Shown: positions 1 through 5,701, numbered from the stretch's first letter. The stretch: 9,108 nt of DNA from Betaproteobacteria bacterium HGW-Betaproteobacteria-8 (GCA_002842135.1 PHCD01000070.1:1-9108), one strand, 5' to 3'. Numbers and translations: made by a program. Notes: a model not told the origin generated them from the sequence alone.

Positions 1-471
1 ATGCTCAACCTGGCCTTGTGGCTGAAGCGCAACAATTTCAAGCTGGATCAGGTGCAGACCTTTACGCCGACACCGATGGCGATGGCCACGGCCATGTATC
101 ACTCGGGCAAAAACCCGCTGCGCAAGGTCACGGACAGCAGCGAAGAAGTGCCGATTCCGCGGGCAGGGGGCGTGCGCCGCCTTCACAAGGCGTTCATCCG
201 CTATCACGACCCCAATAACTGGCCCATGTTGCGTGAGGCGCTGAAACGCATGGGGCGCGAAGACCTGATCGGTAGCGGCAAGAAGCATCTGGTGCCGGCT
301 TGGCAACCGCTTGCTGTGAAGCCGGTGGCAATAAAACCGTCCGCAGCGAAACCTGCGGCGGCCAGTGCGCGTGTAAAAAAACCGTTCGGCCAGATAAATT
401 CCGGCGGCGGCAGAACCAGAAACACAAAAGCTGTGTCGAAAAAGTCGAATCGACCCACTCACAACAAATAG
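1..471 (+). CDS. ygiQ: YgiQ family radical SAM protein, C-terminal fragment (partial)
   Basis: The 3' end of a gene that begins left of the window; the first ATG here is most likely an internal Met. The peptide contains blocks typical of the C-terminal part of YgiQ/UPF0313 radical SAM proteins: [20 protein letters not shown] (residues 16-35), GKNPLRKV (36-43), [17 protein letters not shown] (59-75) and a GxGKKHLVP-like stretch ending near residue 99. The radical SAM CxxxCxxC site would lie upstream, outside the window, and cannot be checked. The last ~57 residues form a low-complexity basic tail with repeated xKP units (AVKP, AIKP, AAKP), typical of the variable, probably disordered end of this family. 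The precise substrate of YgiQ is not established. The stop codon (469-471) overlaps the ribosome binding site of the next gene, so the two are adjacent on one transcript, although an intrinsic terminator lies 36 nt after the stop. Family assignment is firm; function is not. Confidence 0.88.
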   Translation: MLNLALWLKRNNFKLDQVQTFTPTPMAMATAMYHSGKNPLRKVTDSSEEVPIPRAGGVRRLHKAFIRYHDPNNWPMLREALKRMGREDLIGSGKKHLVPAWQPLAVKPVAIKPSAAKPAAASARVKKPFGQINSGGGRTRNTKAVSKKSNRPTHNK

Positions 472-479
472 GAATCGCC

Positions 480-1352
480 ATGCGTGCTTCTTCTTATGCG
501 TTTGCCGGCCTCGTTCGAGGCCTTTTTTTCGTATTGCTGCTCGGTTTCATGGCGGCTGCCCAGGCTCAGGACAAGGGCCTGCTATGGAAGCTGGAGGCAC
601 CGGGTGGCAAGACCAGCTACCTGTTCGGCACCATGCATTCGGATGACCGGCGTGTCACCGACTTTCCGCCTGCGGTCATGCAGGCCTTGCTCGATAGCGA
701 GTTGTTCCTGATGGAATTGCAGCCGCCGCAGGACCCGTCGGTCTACCTGATGAAAGAGGGCCGGCTCGACCACATGCTGACCGAGCAGGAATTCGTCGAG
801 GTGATCAAGCTGGCCGATTTCCATTCCATGCATACCGATATCGCGACGACCATGAAACCGTGGCTGCTGGCGGTCATCTTCGATCTGCCCAAGCCGCAGT
901 CGCCCTATACACTGGATGCGATGCTGATGTCGCTGGCGCAGAGCCGTTCCAAGCCGATCCGTGCGCTGGAGACGATAGAAGAGCACTTTACGGTGCTCGA
1001 CAGTTTCAGCATCGAGGATCAGCTGGTGATGCTGCGCAGCGTATTGAAGCGCACGCCGGAACAGCGCGAGCGCAATTTTGAGGAACTGGTGAAGACTTAT
1101 CTGTCAGGTGATCTGGATAAGATCATCGAGGTCAACGCGCGCCAGAGCGGCGAACAATTGCCACCGGAACTCTGGGGGCGCGTTTTGCAGAAGTTGCTGG
1201 ATGAGCGCAATGTGCGGATGGCGGAGCGCATACAGCAACAGGCGGCCGAGCGCAGCGTCTTCATTGCGGTCGGCGCCGCCCATCTGCCAGGCAAGGGTGG
1301 TTTGCTGGCGCGTTTGCGCAGCGCCGGCTATCAGGTCAGCCCGGTGAACTAG
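480..1352 (+). CDS. TraB/GumN family secreted protein
   Basis: A 290-residue protein of the TraB/GumN family (PF01963). The ATG at 480 is preferred because TAGGAA at 469-474 provides a ribosome binding site and translation begins with a signal peptide: a hydrophobic core around residues 8-26 and an AQA cleavage site at 27-29. The open frame extends further upstream but there overlaps ygiQ. Family motifs are in order: GTMH (50-53), an acidic MEL segment with E79, the LDAML...KPIRALE block (145-164), DERN (241-244) and GAAHLPG (265-271) near the C-terminus. The paired His/Glu motifs of this superfamily have been linked to metal-dependent hydrolase or protease activity in the TIKI relatives; activity here is an inference. 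The likely location is periplasmic or outer. The signal-peptide codons contain a complete intrinsic terminator (507-529), so expression may depend on translation. The 3' end overlaps the convergent gene by 17 nt. Confidence 0.85.
   Translation: MRASSYAFAGLVRGLFFVLLLGFMAAAQAQDKGLLWKLEAPGGKTSYLFGTMHSDDRRVTDFPPAVMQALLDSELFLMELQPPQDPSVYLMKEGRLDHMLTEQEFVEVIKLADFHSMHTDIATTMKPWLLAVIFDLPKPQSPYTLDAMLMSLAQSRSKPIRALETIEEHFTVLDSFSIEDQLVMLRSVLKRTPEQRERNFEELVKTYLSGDLDKIIEVNARQSGEQLPPELWGRVLQKLLDERNVRMAERIQQQAAERSVFIAVGAAHLPGKGGLLARLRSAGYQVSPVN
507..529 (+). terminator. Intrinsic terminator inside the TraB/GumN signal-peptide codons
   Basis: GGCCTC at 507-512 pairs perfectly with GAGGCC at 517-522 around a GTTC loop, and seven T residues follow at 523-529. 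It lies 36 nt after the ygiQ stop, a normal place for the ygiQ terminator, but also 27 nt into the next gene. It encodes residues G10-L15 (stem and loop) and F16-F17 (T tract). The structure is clear from sequence; its efficiency when the region is translated is unknown. Confidence 0.8.
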
Positions 1353-1833
1353 CGCTGTTGTTTGTCTGTATCGCGGCCTGATTCGCAAGCTTCAGGATAT
1401 GGGCAGCAAAATCCGGGTCTTCCCCCTGCAACAATCTCGGCAGCAGCCGGCGGAAATCCTCGCGTTCGCACCATTCGCGCATGAAGTCCTCCCATGACAG
1501 CCAGCGTCTTTGTTGCTTGCGCGTCATCTTCTCGTCATAGCTCAGCAGGTAGGCACGTTCAAACAGGGAAATGAGTATCTCGTAGATGACCAGCACGCGT
1601 TCCTGCTGCTCTTCGGTCAGGTCCTGTGTCATGGTTTGCGAGCGCAGCTTGAGGTCGGGGTTGGCCATCACCAGCTTGAGAAAATCGGTGTAGTCGGCGG
1701 TCAGCAACTGGTAGACCTCTTCGTCCTCGTTCTCGCGCTCCTTGCGCTGCTCGACGATGAAGGCAAAGATCGCCATCGGCAGGCCGAAGACCGTGACGAT
1801 ATAACTTAGCAGTTCCCAGGATTCGAGATTCAT
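1336..1833 (-). CDS. Uncharacterised membrane-anchored protein with acidic helical cytoplasmic domain
   Basis: A 165-residue protein I do not recognise as a named family. Residues ~8-27 form one hydrophobic segment, followed by a charged EQRKERENEDEE stretch (28-39), which suggests an N-terminal anchor with a cytoplasmic bulk. The rest looks all-helical and highly charged: DFLKLVMANPDLKLRS (50-65), an EEQQERVLVIYEILISLFERAY-like helix (74-95), and a Trp-rich block RRWLSWEDFMREWCEREDF (109-127) followed by LLPRLLQGEDPDFAAHI (130-146). The tail is polar and includes the part overlapping the convergent TraB/GumN gene by 17 nt (1336-1352). It is the last gene of the minus-strand run: only 4 nt separate it from the transporter stop, and no good ribosome binding site is visible, which favours reinitiation after the upstream gene. 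That it is a genuine protein is supported by its length, composition and operon fit. Function is unknown. Confidence 0.75.
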   Translation of the reverse strand: MNLESWELLSYIVTVFGLPMAIFAFIVEQRKERENEDEEVYQLLTADYTDFLKLVMANPDLKLRSQTMTQDLTEEQQERVLVIYEILISLFERAYLLSYDEKMTRKQQRRWLSWEDFMREWCEREDFRRLLPRLLQGEDPDFAAHILKLANQAAIQTNNSASSPG

Positions 1834-1837
1834 GCCA

Positions 1838-2152
1838 TTACGATACCAGTTTTAAACCAATAATCGAACCGATCAACAGCACAAGGAACACCAGACGCCA
1901 GGTCGTGGCCGGATCGCCGAACCAGAGGATGCCGACCAGCGCCGTGCCGAAGGCGCCGATACCGGTCCAGACGGCATAGGCCGTCCCCATCGGAATCACG
2001 GCGGTGGCCTTGGTCAGCAGCCAGAAACTGATGACGGCGCAGACCAGGAAACCGGCGGAAGGCCAGAAGCGGCTGAAGCCCTCCGATAGCTTGAGGAACG
2101 TGGTGAAACCGATCTCGAACAGACCGGCCAGTACGAGCAATGTCCAGGCCAT
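1838..2152 (-). CDS. Small multidrug resistance (SMR) family transporter, Gdx/SugE-like
   Basis: A 104-residue, four-helix inner-membrane protein of the SMR family, which works as an antiparallel dual-topology dimer exchanging protons for cationic substrates. The essential proton/substrate Glu is E13. The loop GTAYAVWTGIGAFG (56-69) and the C-terminal GxIIGLKLVS (95-104) resemble guanidinium exporters (Gdx/SugE) more than EmrE. Positions matching Gdx pocket residues S42, Y59 and W62 are kept, but the usual W16 is F16 within EIGFTT (13-18), so substrate choice is uncertain. AGGA lies 4 nt before the ATG. The gene starts 9 nt after the lipocalin stop and is followed 4 nt later by the membrane-anchored protein gene, so it is co-transcribed. 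No guanidine riboswitch is expected in so short a gap and none is seen. Family assignment is secure; guanidinium export is only a possibility. Confidence 0.9.
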   Translation of the reverse strand: MAWTLLVLAGLFEIGFTTFLKLSEGFSRFWPSAGFLVCAVISFWLLTKATAVIPMGTAYAVWTGIGAFGTALVGILWFGDPATTWRLVFLVLLIGSIIGLKLVS

Positions 2153-2161
2153 GTTGTCCTG

Positions 2162-2719
2162 CTATTTTCTGACGTGACGGCCGGCTTCGTAGTCGACCGG
2201 GTCACTGGATTGATCGACATAGATCAGTTTGTCGGTGTCGAAGCCGAGATGTCTGGCCTGCGCGATCAGTTCCTGTTTGACCGGGTAGGAGAGCTGCGGC
2301 GTGCGGGCCAGTATCCAAAGGTAGGAACGGTCGGGGCCGGCGACCAGCGAATAATTGTAGTAGACCTTGTCCAGCGCGATGATGTTGTAGCCGCCGTAGA
2401 ACGGGCCGAAGAAAGACACCTTGAGTTTGCCGACATCTGGCCCTTCGACGAAATAGGCCTTGCCTTCCGCTTCCTTCCATTCCTGCTTTTCCGTATCAAA
2501 GCCGCGGTTGATGACCTTGATGCCGCCATCCTCGCGTTTGCTGTAGGTGGCGGTGACGCGTTCGAGACCGCGCTCAAAGGAGTGGTCGAGCCTGGCAATC
2601 TCGTACCAGGTGCCGAGGTACTTGTCGGCTTCGAAGCCGCTTACCGGTTCTACCCCGTCCGGCGTATAACTGCAGGCGGAAAGGAACAGGGCAAAAACAA
2701 GCAGCAGTCTGGTTTTCAT
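2162..2719 (-). CDS. blc: Outer-membrane lipocalin (Blc type)
   Basis: A 185-residue lipoprotein of the bacterial lipocalin (Blc) family, an eight-stranded barrel thought to bind fatty acids or lysophospholipids during envelope maintenance or stress. The N-terminus is a type II signal peptide with lipobox LSAC (13-16), making C16 the lipidated residue; Ser at +2 is not an inner-membrane retention signal, so outer-membrane placement is inferred. The lipocalin signature [16 protein letters not shown] is at 36-51, and the second conserved block around [19 protein letters not shown] is at 123-141. The C-terminal LIYVDQS (165-171) fits the family. Length matches E. coli Blc closely. The ATG overlaps the stop of the DUF188 gene (ATGA, 2716-2719), giving translational coupling, and no strong ribosome binding site is needed. 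Gene symbol is by family similarity. Confidence 0.92.
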   Translation of the reverse strand: MKTRLLLVFALFLSACSYTPDGVEPVSGFEADKYLGTWYEIARLDHSFERGLERVTATYSKREDGGIKVINRGFDTEKQEWKEAEGKAYFVEGPDVGKLKVSFFGPFYGGYNIIALDKVYYNYSLVAGPDRSYLWILARTPQLSYPVKQELIAQARHLGFDTDKLIYVDQSSDPVDYEAGRHVRK

Positions 2720-3201
2720 GGTCGGTCTTGTGATGATGGGGTTTTACTCAGACGCGTGAGGAACCGGTCCAGTTCCGCAGCGAATGCCTGGCGGTCGCTC
2801 TGGCTGAAGGAAGACGGCCCGGAGATGTCGACACCACTACCGCGCAGCTCTTCCATGAAATTGCGCATGGCAAGGCGCTCCTGGATGTTACTCGTGCTGT
2901 AGAACTCGCCACGCGGATTCAGCGCATGCCCGCCTTTGGCAATTACCTGCGCCGCCAGCGGGATATCGGCAGTAATCACCAGATCGCCCGGTTTTATCTG
3001 CTTGACGATTTCATCGTCCGCGACATCGAAGCCACCCGGCACCTGCATTGCTCGCAGCCAGGGCGAGGGCGGCACGCGCAACAGCTTGTTGGCAACCAGG
3101 ATGGTTTCAATCTGTGTGCGCTCAGCCGCCCTGAACAGTATCTCCTTGATGACGACCGGGCAGGCGTCTGCGTCGACCCATATTTTAAGCTTATCGCTCA
3201 A
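2716..3201 (-). CDS. yaiI: YaiI/YqxD family (DUF188, UPF0178) protein
   Basis: A 161-residue protein of the DUF188/UPF0178 family (PF02639), of unknown biochemical function. The family has a PIN-like look, with conserved acidic residues that could bind metal. Seen here: the [10 protein letters not shown] block (7-16; D10, D12, C14), [13 protein letters not shown] (75-87; D79) and the [12 protein letters not shown] block (95-106). No in-frame ATG or GTG precedes the conserved N-terminus. The start is therefore TTG at 3199-3201, which places the protein start a few residues before the IWVDADAC motif as in relatives. No convincing ribosome binding site precedes it. The rhlE stop TAG (3205-3207) is in the same frame, separated only by one CAC codon, so reinitiation after rhlE, or rare readthrough, would explain its translation. 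The stop overlaps the lipocalin start. Confidence 0.88.
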   Translation of the reverse strand: MSDKLKIWVDADACPVVIKEILFRAAERTQIETILVANKLLRVPPSPWLRAMQVPGGFDVADDEIVKQIKPGDLVITADIPLAAQVIAKGGHALNPRGEFYSTSNIQERLAMRNFMEELRGSGVDISGPSSFSQSDRQAFAAELDRFLTRLSKTPSSQDRP

Positions 3202-3204
3202 GTG

Positions 3205-4692
3205 CTAGCGCCCGCGATTGCCGCCTCTGTGTACTGGTTTTGGCGCAAACAGTGCCGGCTGCGGCATGGCTTGGTGGCGGGCCGCCTCCGACATGTGTTT
3301 GTTGCCTCCGTTTGGCTTGCTGGCGTTTTGTTTCTGAGGCTGGGCGTTTGCTCTGTTGCCGGCCTGATCGTCACTCCTGGATGCGCTACGCGCTTGATTG
3401 TGGTTCAGAGCGCGATTCTGGTCACGACCGCGGCCATTCGGCTGGCGACGTTGTTCCTGACCGCCAGCGTTGCTGCGTTGTCCCTGGCCTTGCGGGCGGC
3501 GTTGCTGCGGCCTTGGTGGCCGTGGCGCTTCCGGCTCGACTTTGCTTGGTGCGACAAAACCTTCGACTTCCACGCGGGGAATCTCGCGCTTGATCAGGCG
3601 CTCGATGCCTTTCAGCAGTTTGATCTCTTCATGATCGACCAGTGATACGGCAGCGCCTGTACTGCCAGCACGGCCGGTGCGGCCGATACGGTGTACATAA
3701 TCTTCCGCTACATTGGGCAGTTCGAAATTCACGACCTGCGGCAGTTGGTCGATATCCAGGCCGCGGGCAGCGATATCGGTCGCTACCAGCACGCGCATGC
3801 TGCCATCCTTGAACTGTGCAAGCGCTTTGGTGCGTGCGCCCTGGCTCTTGTTACCGTGGATCGCGGCGGCTTCAATACCATCCTTTACCAGTTTTTCGGC
3901 AAGGCGGTTGGCGCCGTGCTTGGTGCGGGTGAACACCAGCACCTGTTTCCAGTCATGGTGTTTGATCAAATGGCTCATGAGGTCGCGCTTGTGGCTCTGG
4001 TTGACCAGATGTACGGTTTGCTCGACCAGTTCCGAAGCGGTATTGCGGCGGGCCACTTCGACGAAGCCCGGATTGTTCAGCAGGCCATCGGCCAGTTCCT
4101 TGATCTCGTCCGAGAAGGTGGCGGAGAACAGCAGGTTCTGCCGTTGTTTCGGCAGCAAGGCCAATATCTTCTTGATATCGCGGATGAAACCCATGTCCAG
4201 CATGCGGTCGGCTTCATCCAGCACCAGGATTTCGATCGCCGACAGGTCAATAGTCTTTTGTCCGACGTGGTCGAGCAGACGGCCCGGCGTGGCGACCAGA
4301 ATATCCAGCGGTTTTTTCAGACGCGTGATTTGCGGGTTGATATTGACGCCGCCGAACATGACCATGGATTTCAGCGGCAGATATTTGCCGTAGGTCTGTA
4401 CCGATTCTTCAACCTGGGCAGCCAGTTCGCGTGTAGGTGTCAGGATCAGGCAGCGCGGTTGACCGGCTTTGTTGGTTGTGGGTTTGTTGTGCAACAGATG
4501 TAGCAAAGGCAGGGTGAAACCTGCAGTTTTGCCGGTACCGGTCTGTGCGCCTGCGAGCAGGTCGCCGCCGCTCAGTACTTGCGGAATGGCCTTGGCCTGG
4601 ATCGGGGTGGGTGTGGTGTAACCAGCGTCATTGATGGCACGCATGATCGGCTCGGCCAGGTTCAAACTGGCAAAAGTAACTTCTGTAGTCAA
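3205..4692 (-). CDS. rhlE: DEAD-box ATP-dependent RNA helicase RhlE
   Basis: A 495-residue DEAD-box helicase that unwinds short RNA duplexes using ATP and, in relatives, acts in ribosome assembly, RNA decay and cold adaptation. The start is taken as TTG at 4690-4692: GGGAG (4701-4705) lies 8 nt upstream, and the resulting protein begins just before the FASLNL segment usual for RhlE. A longer reading from TTG 4707 would put this binding site inside the coding region. In this numbering: Q motif GYTTPTPIQ (24-32), Walker A AQTGTGKT (49-56), PTRELA (86-91), TPGR (135-138), DEAD (159-162), SAT (190-192), VFTRTK (253-258), ARGLDID (309-315), HRIGRTGR (334-341). All core motifs are intact. From about residue 385 a basic Arg/Gln/Asn/Pro-rich tail follows, typical of RhlE and probably RNA-binding. 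It heads the five-gene minus-strand run. Confidence 0.95.
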   Translation of the reverse strand: MTTEVTFASLNLAEPIMRAINDAGYTTPTPIQAKAIPQVLSGGDLLAGAQTGTGKTAGFTLPLLHLLHNKPTTNKAGQPRCLILTPTRELAAQVEESVQTYGKYLPLKSMVMFGGVNINPQITRLKKPLDILVATPGRLLDHVGQKTIDLSAIEILVLDEADRMLDMGFIRDIKKILALLPKQRQNLLFSATFSDEIKELADGLLNNPGFVEVARRNTASELVEQTVHLVNQSHKRDLMSHLIKHHDWKQVLVFTRTKHGANRLAEKLVKDGIEAAAIHGNKSQGARTKALAQFKDGSMRVLVATDIAARGLDIDQLPQVVNFELPNVAEDYVHRIGRTGRAGSTGAAVSLVDHEEIKLLKGIERLIKREIPRVEVEGFVAPSKVEPEAPRPPRPQQRRPQGQGQRSNAGGQEQRRQPNGRGRDQNRALNHNQARSASRSDDQAGNRANAQPQKQNASKPNGGNKHMSEAARHQAMPQPALFAPKPVHRGGNRGR

Positions 4693-4700
4693 TGTGTAAA

Positions 4701-4705
4701 CTCCC
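4701..4705 (-). promoter_or_regulatory. Ribosome binding site that fixes the rhlE TTG start
   Basis: GGGAG on the minus strand, 8 nt before TTG 4692. The same ten bases, CCTTTGGGAG, precede the DUF502 gene (5712-5721). This site decides between the TTG at 4692 and the upstream in-frame TTG at 4707, which would overlap it. Confidence 0.65.
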
Positions 4706-4709
4706 AAAG

Positions 4710-4747
4710 GGTTTTATAAGCCAGCCTTATGCTCAGCAAGCAAAACC
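4710..4747 (-). promoter_or_regulatory. Possible three-way-junction fold in the rhlE leader
   Basis: The bases fall into exact consecutive pairing blocks. An outer 6-bp stem joins 4710-4715 to 4742-4747. A 5-bp hairpin joins 4716-4720 to 4726-4730 with a 5-nt loop. A 3-bp hairpin joins 4731-4733 to 4739-4741 with a 5-nt loop. No base is left between stems. It sits 4 nt upstream of the rhlE ribosome binding site. The stems are short and two are AT-rich, so stability and function are uncertain. Confidence 0.3.
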
Positions 4748-4768
4748 AATCGAGGCAAACAAATAAGG

Positions 4769-4804
4769 GATCTGTATGATCAGGAATAATAGATCGAAAA
4801 GATC
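4769..4804. repeat. Four GATC sites with symmetric spacing
   Basis: GATC occurs at 4769, 4778, 4792 and 4801, giving spacings of 9, 14 and 9 nt, symmetric about 4786.5. It lies in the predicted rhlE leader. Clusters like this can be Dam-methylation switches, or can form alternative hairpins in RNA because each unit is self-complementary. Whether this organism has Dam cannot be seen here. Confidence 0.4.
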
Positions 4805-4855
4805 GGATAAGAAAAAATGACCGCTACGCTGATTGGTATGGCGCAGGGAATCTGC

Positions 4856-4861
4856 ATTATA
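4856..4861 (-). promoter_or_regulatory. Candidate sigma-70 -10 box for rhlE
   Basis: A perfect TATAAT on the minus strand. The -35 region at about 4879-4884 reads CTGGCT (3 of 6 matches, 17-bp spacer), so recognition would be weak or assisted. It predicts a start near 4849 and a leader of about 157 nt before the rhlE TTG. Long leaders occur for cold-regulated helicases, but no cold-shock motif was recognised. Confidence 0.4.
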
Positions 4862-4870
4862 CGGAGATAA

Positions 4871-5026
4871 ATGCGGAAAGCCAGAACAATAGGGTTTATT
4901 TTCATGCTGACCGTGATGGCAGCTGACGGGTTTGTTAACGTTTGCTTACAATTCAGTTGGGGACTGAAATATTTTAATTACATCATTGGCTTAGAATCGC
5001 ATTCAATTGTTCATCTCCCCTTGTGA
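4871..5026 (+). CDS. Possible small membrane or secreted protein (51 aa), unannotated
   Basis: A 51-codon ORF beginning ATG at 4871, with GGAG (4863-4866) four bases before the start. The predicted peptide opens with MRKAR and then a hydrophobic run (T6-A18), which looks like a signal or single membrane segment, followed by an aromatic-rich part (F28-Y37). A 17-codon ORF (4817-4870) ends exactly where it begins, as a leader peptide might. An intrinsic terminator follows 33 nt after the stop, and no other plus-strand gene explains that terminator. Against it: AT-rich gaps contain such ORFs by chance, no homolog is known to me and no clear promoter was found. It lies antisense to the rhlE leader and promoter. 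An alternative is a noncoding RNA covering only the 3' part. Confidence 0.25.
   Translation: MRKARTIGFIFMLTVMAADGFVNVCLQFSWGLKYFNYIIGLESHSIVHLPL
4952..4968. repeat. 6-bp inverted repeat, possible operator
   Basis: TTCAGT and ACTGAA flank a TGGGG spacer, centred at 4960. This is about 44 nt upstream of the RNA start predicted from the TAGAAT box at 4992-4997, a usual distance for an activator site. It also lies about 80 nt upstream of the candidate rhlE -10 box on the other strand. It could equally be a chance hairpin. Confidence 0.3.
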
Positions 5027-5088
5027 CAATTTGTACGCTTCTCCAAGCGAACCCCTTGAACCGCCCGCCTTGGGCGGTTTCTTTTTTT
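4992..5088 (+). ncRNA. Candidate small RNA with promoter box and three stacked hairpins
   Basis: TAGAAT at 4992-4997 is a fair -10 box with no good -35 element; it predicts a start near 5004 and an RNA of about 85 nt. That RNA would fold as AATTGT/ACAATT (5005-5010 with 5026-5031), CGCTT/AAGCG with loop CTCC (5036-5049), then the GC-rich terminator with a T tract (5059-5088). The C-rich single-stranded loop (5016-5020) and U-rich end resemble Hfq-dependent small RNAs in general. No named family is recognised. It competes with the small-protein interpretation of 4871-5026, which shares the terminator. Confidence 0.35.
5059..5088 (+). terminator. Strong intrinsic terminator on the plus strand
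   Basis: AACCGCCC (5059-5066) pairs perfectly with GGGCGGTT (5072-5079) around a GCCTT loop, followed by TC and seven T residues (5082-5088). Read on the minus strand, the hairpin is not followed by a T tract, so it does not serve the DUF502 gene. Its orientation implies a plus-strand transcript starting somewhere in 4700-5055. Confidence 0.8.
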
Positions 5089-5110
5089 CAGCCAGGCGTT
5101 CTCCCGGATA

Positions 5111-5701
5111 TTATTTGTTGTCCTGGTTGGACATCCAGGCAAACAGTGATGAACGCATGGCTTCTTCTACCGACATGTTGACTGGTTGCAGCCATTCCCT
5201 TGGTACGAAAATGGTGTAACCGCCGATCATGTAGCCCATCGGCAGGTAAACCGCGACGCGATCGCCATGCATGAAGCCTTCAGGCAAGCCTGCCAGGTTC
5301 TGTCGCGTTACCAGCCCGACTATTTCCAGATCCTGTCCCGGTAGCCTGAGAATCACGACCTGATGTGACGGGCCCTGTTTATTCGGGGCAAAGTATTCCG
5401 CAAAACTTTTCAATGAGGAATAAACACTTTTGATAACCGGCAGGCTGGTGAACGGTATTTCCAATAGGGAAAGAAACTTGAGTGCGCGTTCATGGGAGAT
5501 GATGAAACCAAGCAGCACGATCCCGCCTATGCCGAGGGCCAGGCCGAGGCCGGGAATATAGAAGTCGCCGATAATCGGACGTACCCACCACATGGCAATG
5601 CCTTCCATCCAACTCAGAAACAGATAGAGCAGGTAGATGGTCAGGCCCAGAGGCAGGGCTGCCAGTAATCCCCTAAAAAAATATTGATAGATCAGTTTCA
5701 T
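5111..5701 (-). CDS. DUF502 family inner-membrane protein
   Basis: A 196-residue protein of the DUF502 family (PF04367), whose function is not established. The ATG at 5699-5701 is chosen because GGGAG (5712-5716) lies 10 nt upstream; the in-frame TTG at 5710 is only 1 nt from that site and would be too close. Two membrane segments are visible, about residues 9-30 and 49-69. The conserved LPVIKSVYSSLKSF block is at 87-100, and a mostly beta C-terminal region includes YLPMGYMIGGYTIFVP (152-167). The protein is complete and of usual length. It stands 82 nt downstream of the RsuA-type gene on the same strand and may be read from it or from its own promoter: a TAGAAT box is present at 5739-5744 with a poor -35. 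No T-tract terminator follows on this strand, so transcription may continue toward rhlE. Confidence 0.87.
   Translation of the reverse strand: MKLIYQYFFRGLLAALPLGLTIYLLYLFLSWMEGIAMWWVRPIIGDFYIPGLGLALGIGGIVLLGFIISHERALKFLSLLEIPFTSLPVIKSVYSSLKSFAEYFAPNKQGPSHQVVILRLPGQDLEIVGLVTRQNLAGLPEGFMHGDRVAVYLPMGYMIGGYTIFVPREWLQPVNMSVEEAMRSSLFAWMSNQDNK

Larger units (their letters stand above)
4693..5110. other. 418-nt AT-rich intergenic region between DUF502 gene and rhlE
   Basis: The longest stretch here without a confident gene. The minus strand holds a candidate rhlE promoter (4856-4861), a cluster of four GATC sites (4769-4804), a foldable leader element (4710-4747) and the rhlE ribosome binding site (4701-4705). 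The plus strand holds a 17-codon ORF (4817-4870), a 51-codon ORF (4871-5026), an inverted repeat (4952-4968), two small hairpins and a strong intrinsic terminator (5059-5088). Since both flanking genes are on the minus strand, the plus-strand terminator implies an unannotated transcript. Confidence 0.8.

Noticed and set aside
300..479. Upstream extension of the TraB/GumN reading frame
   Set aside because: It overlaps ygiQ out of frame, is Cys/Lys-rich without family similarity, and would bury the signal peptide; the ATG at 480 has a binding site.
3691..4503. Long plus-strand open frame (270 codons) opposite rhlE
   Set aside because: It is exactly antisense to intact helicase motifs, has no ribosome binding site or recognisable domain, and mirrors the codon bias of rhlE. 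Similar frames opposite the lipocalin and DUF188 genes (2174-2902, 2926-3645) were dropped for the same reason.
5675..5681. Run of seven A (T7 on the coding strand) near the DUF502 start as a slippage site
   Set aside because: The frame is intact across it and the encoded YFF segment fits the membrane start; nothing suggests a programmed shift.
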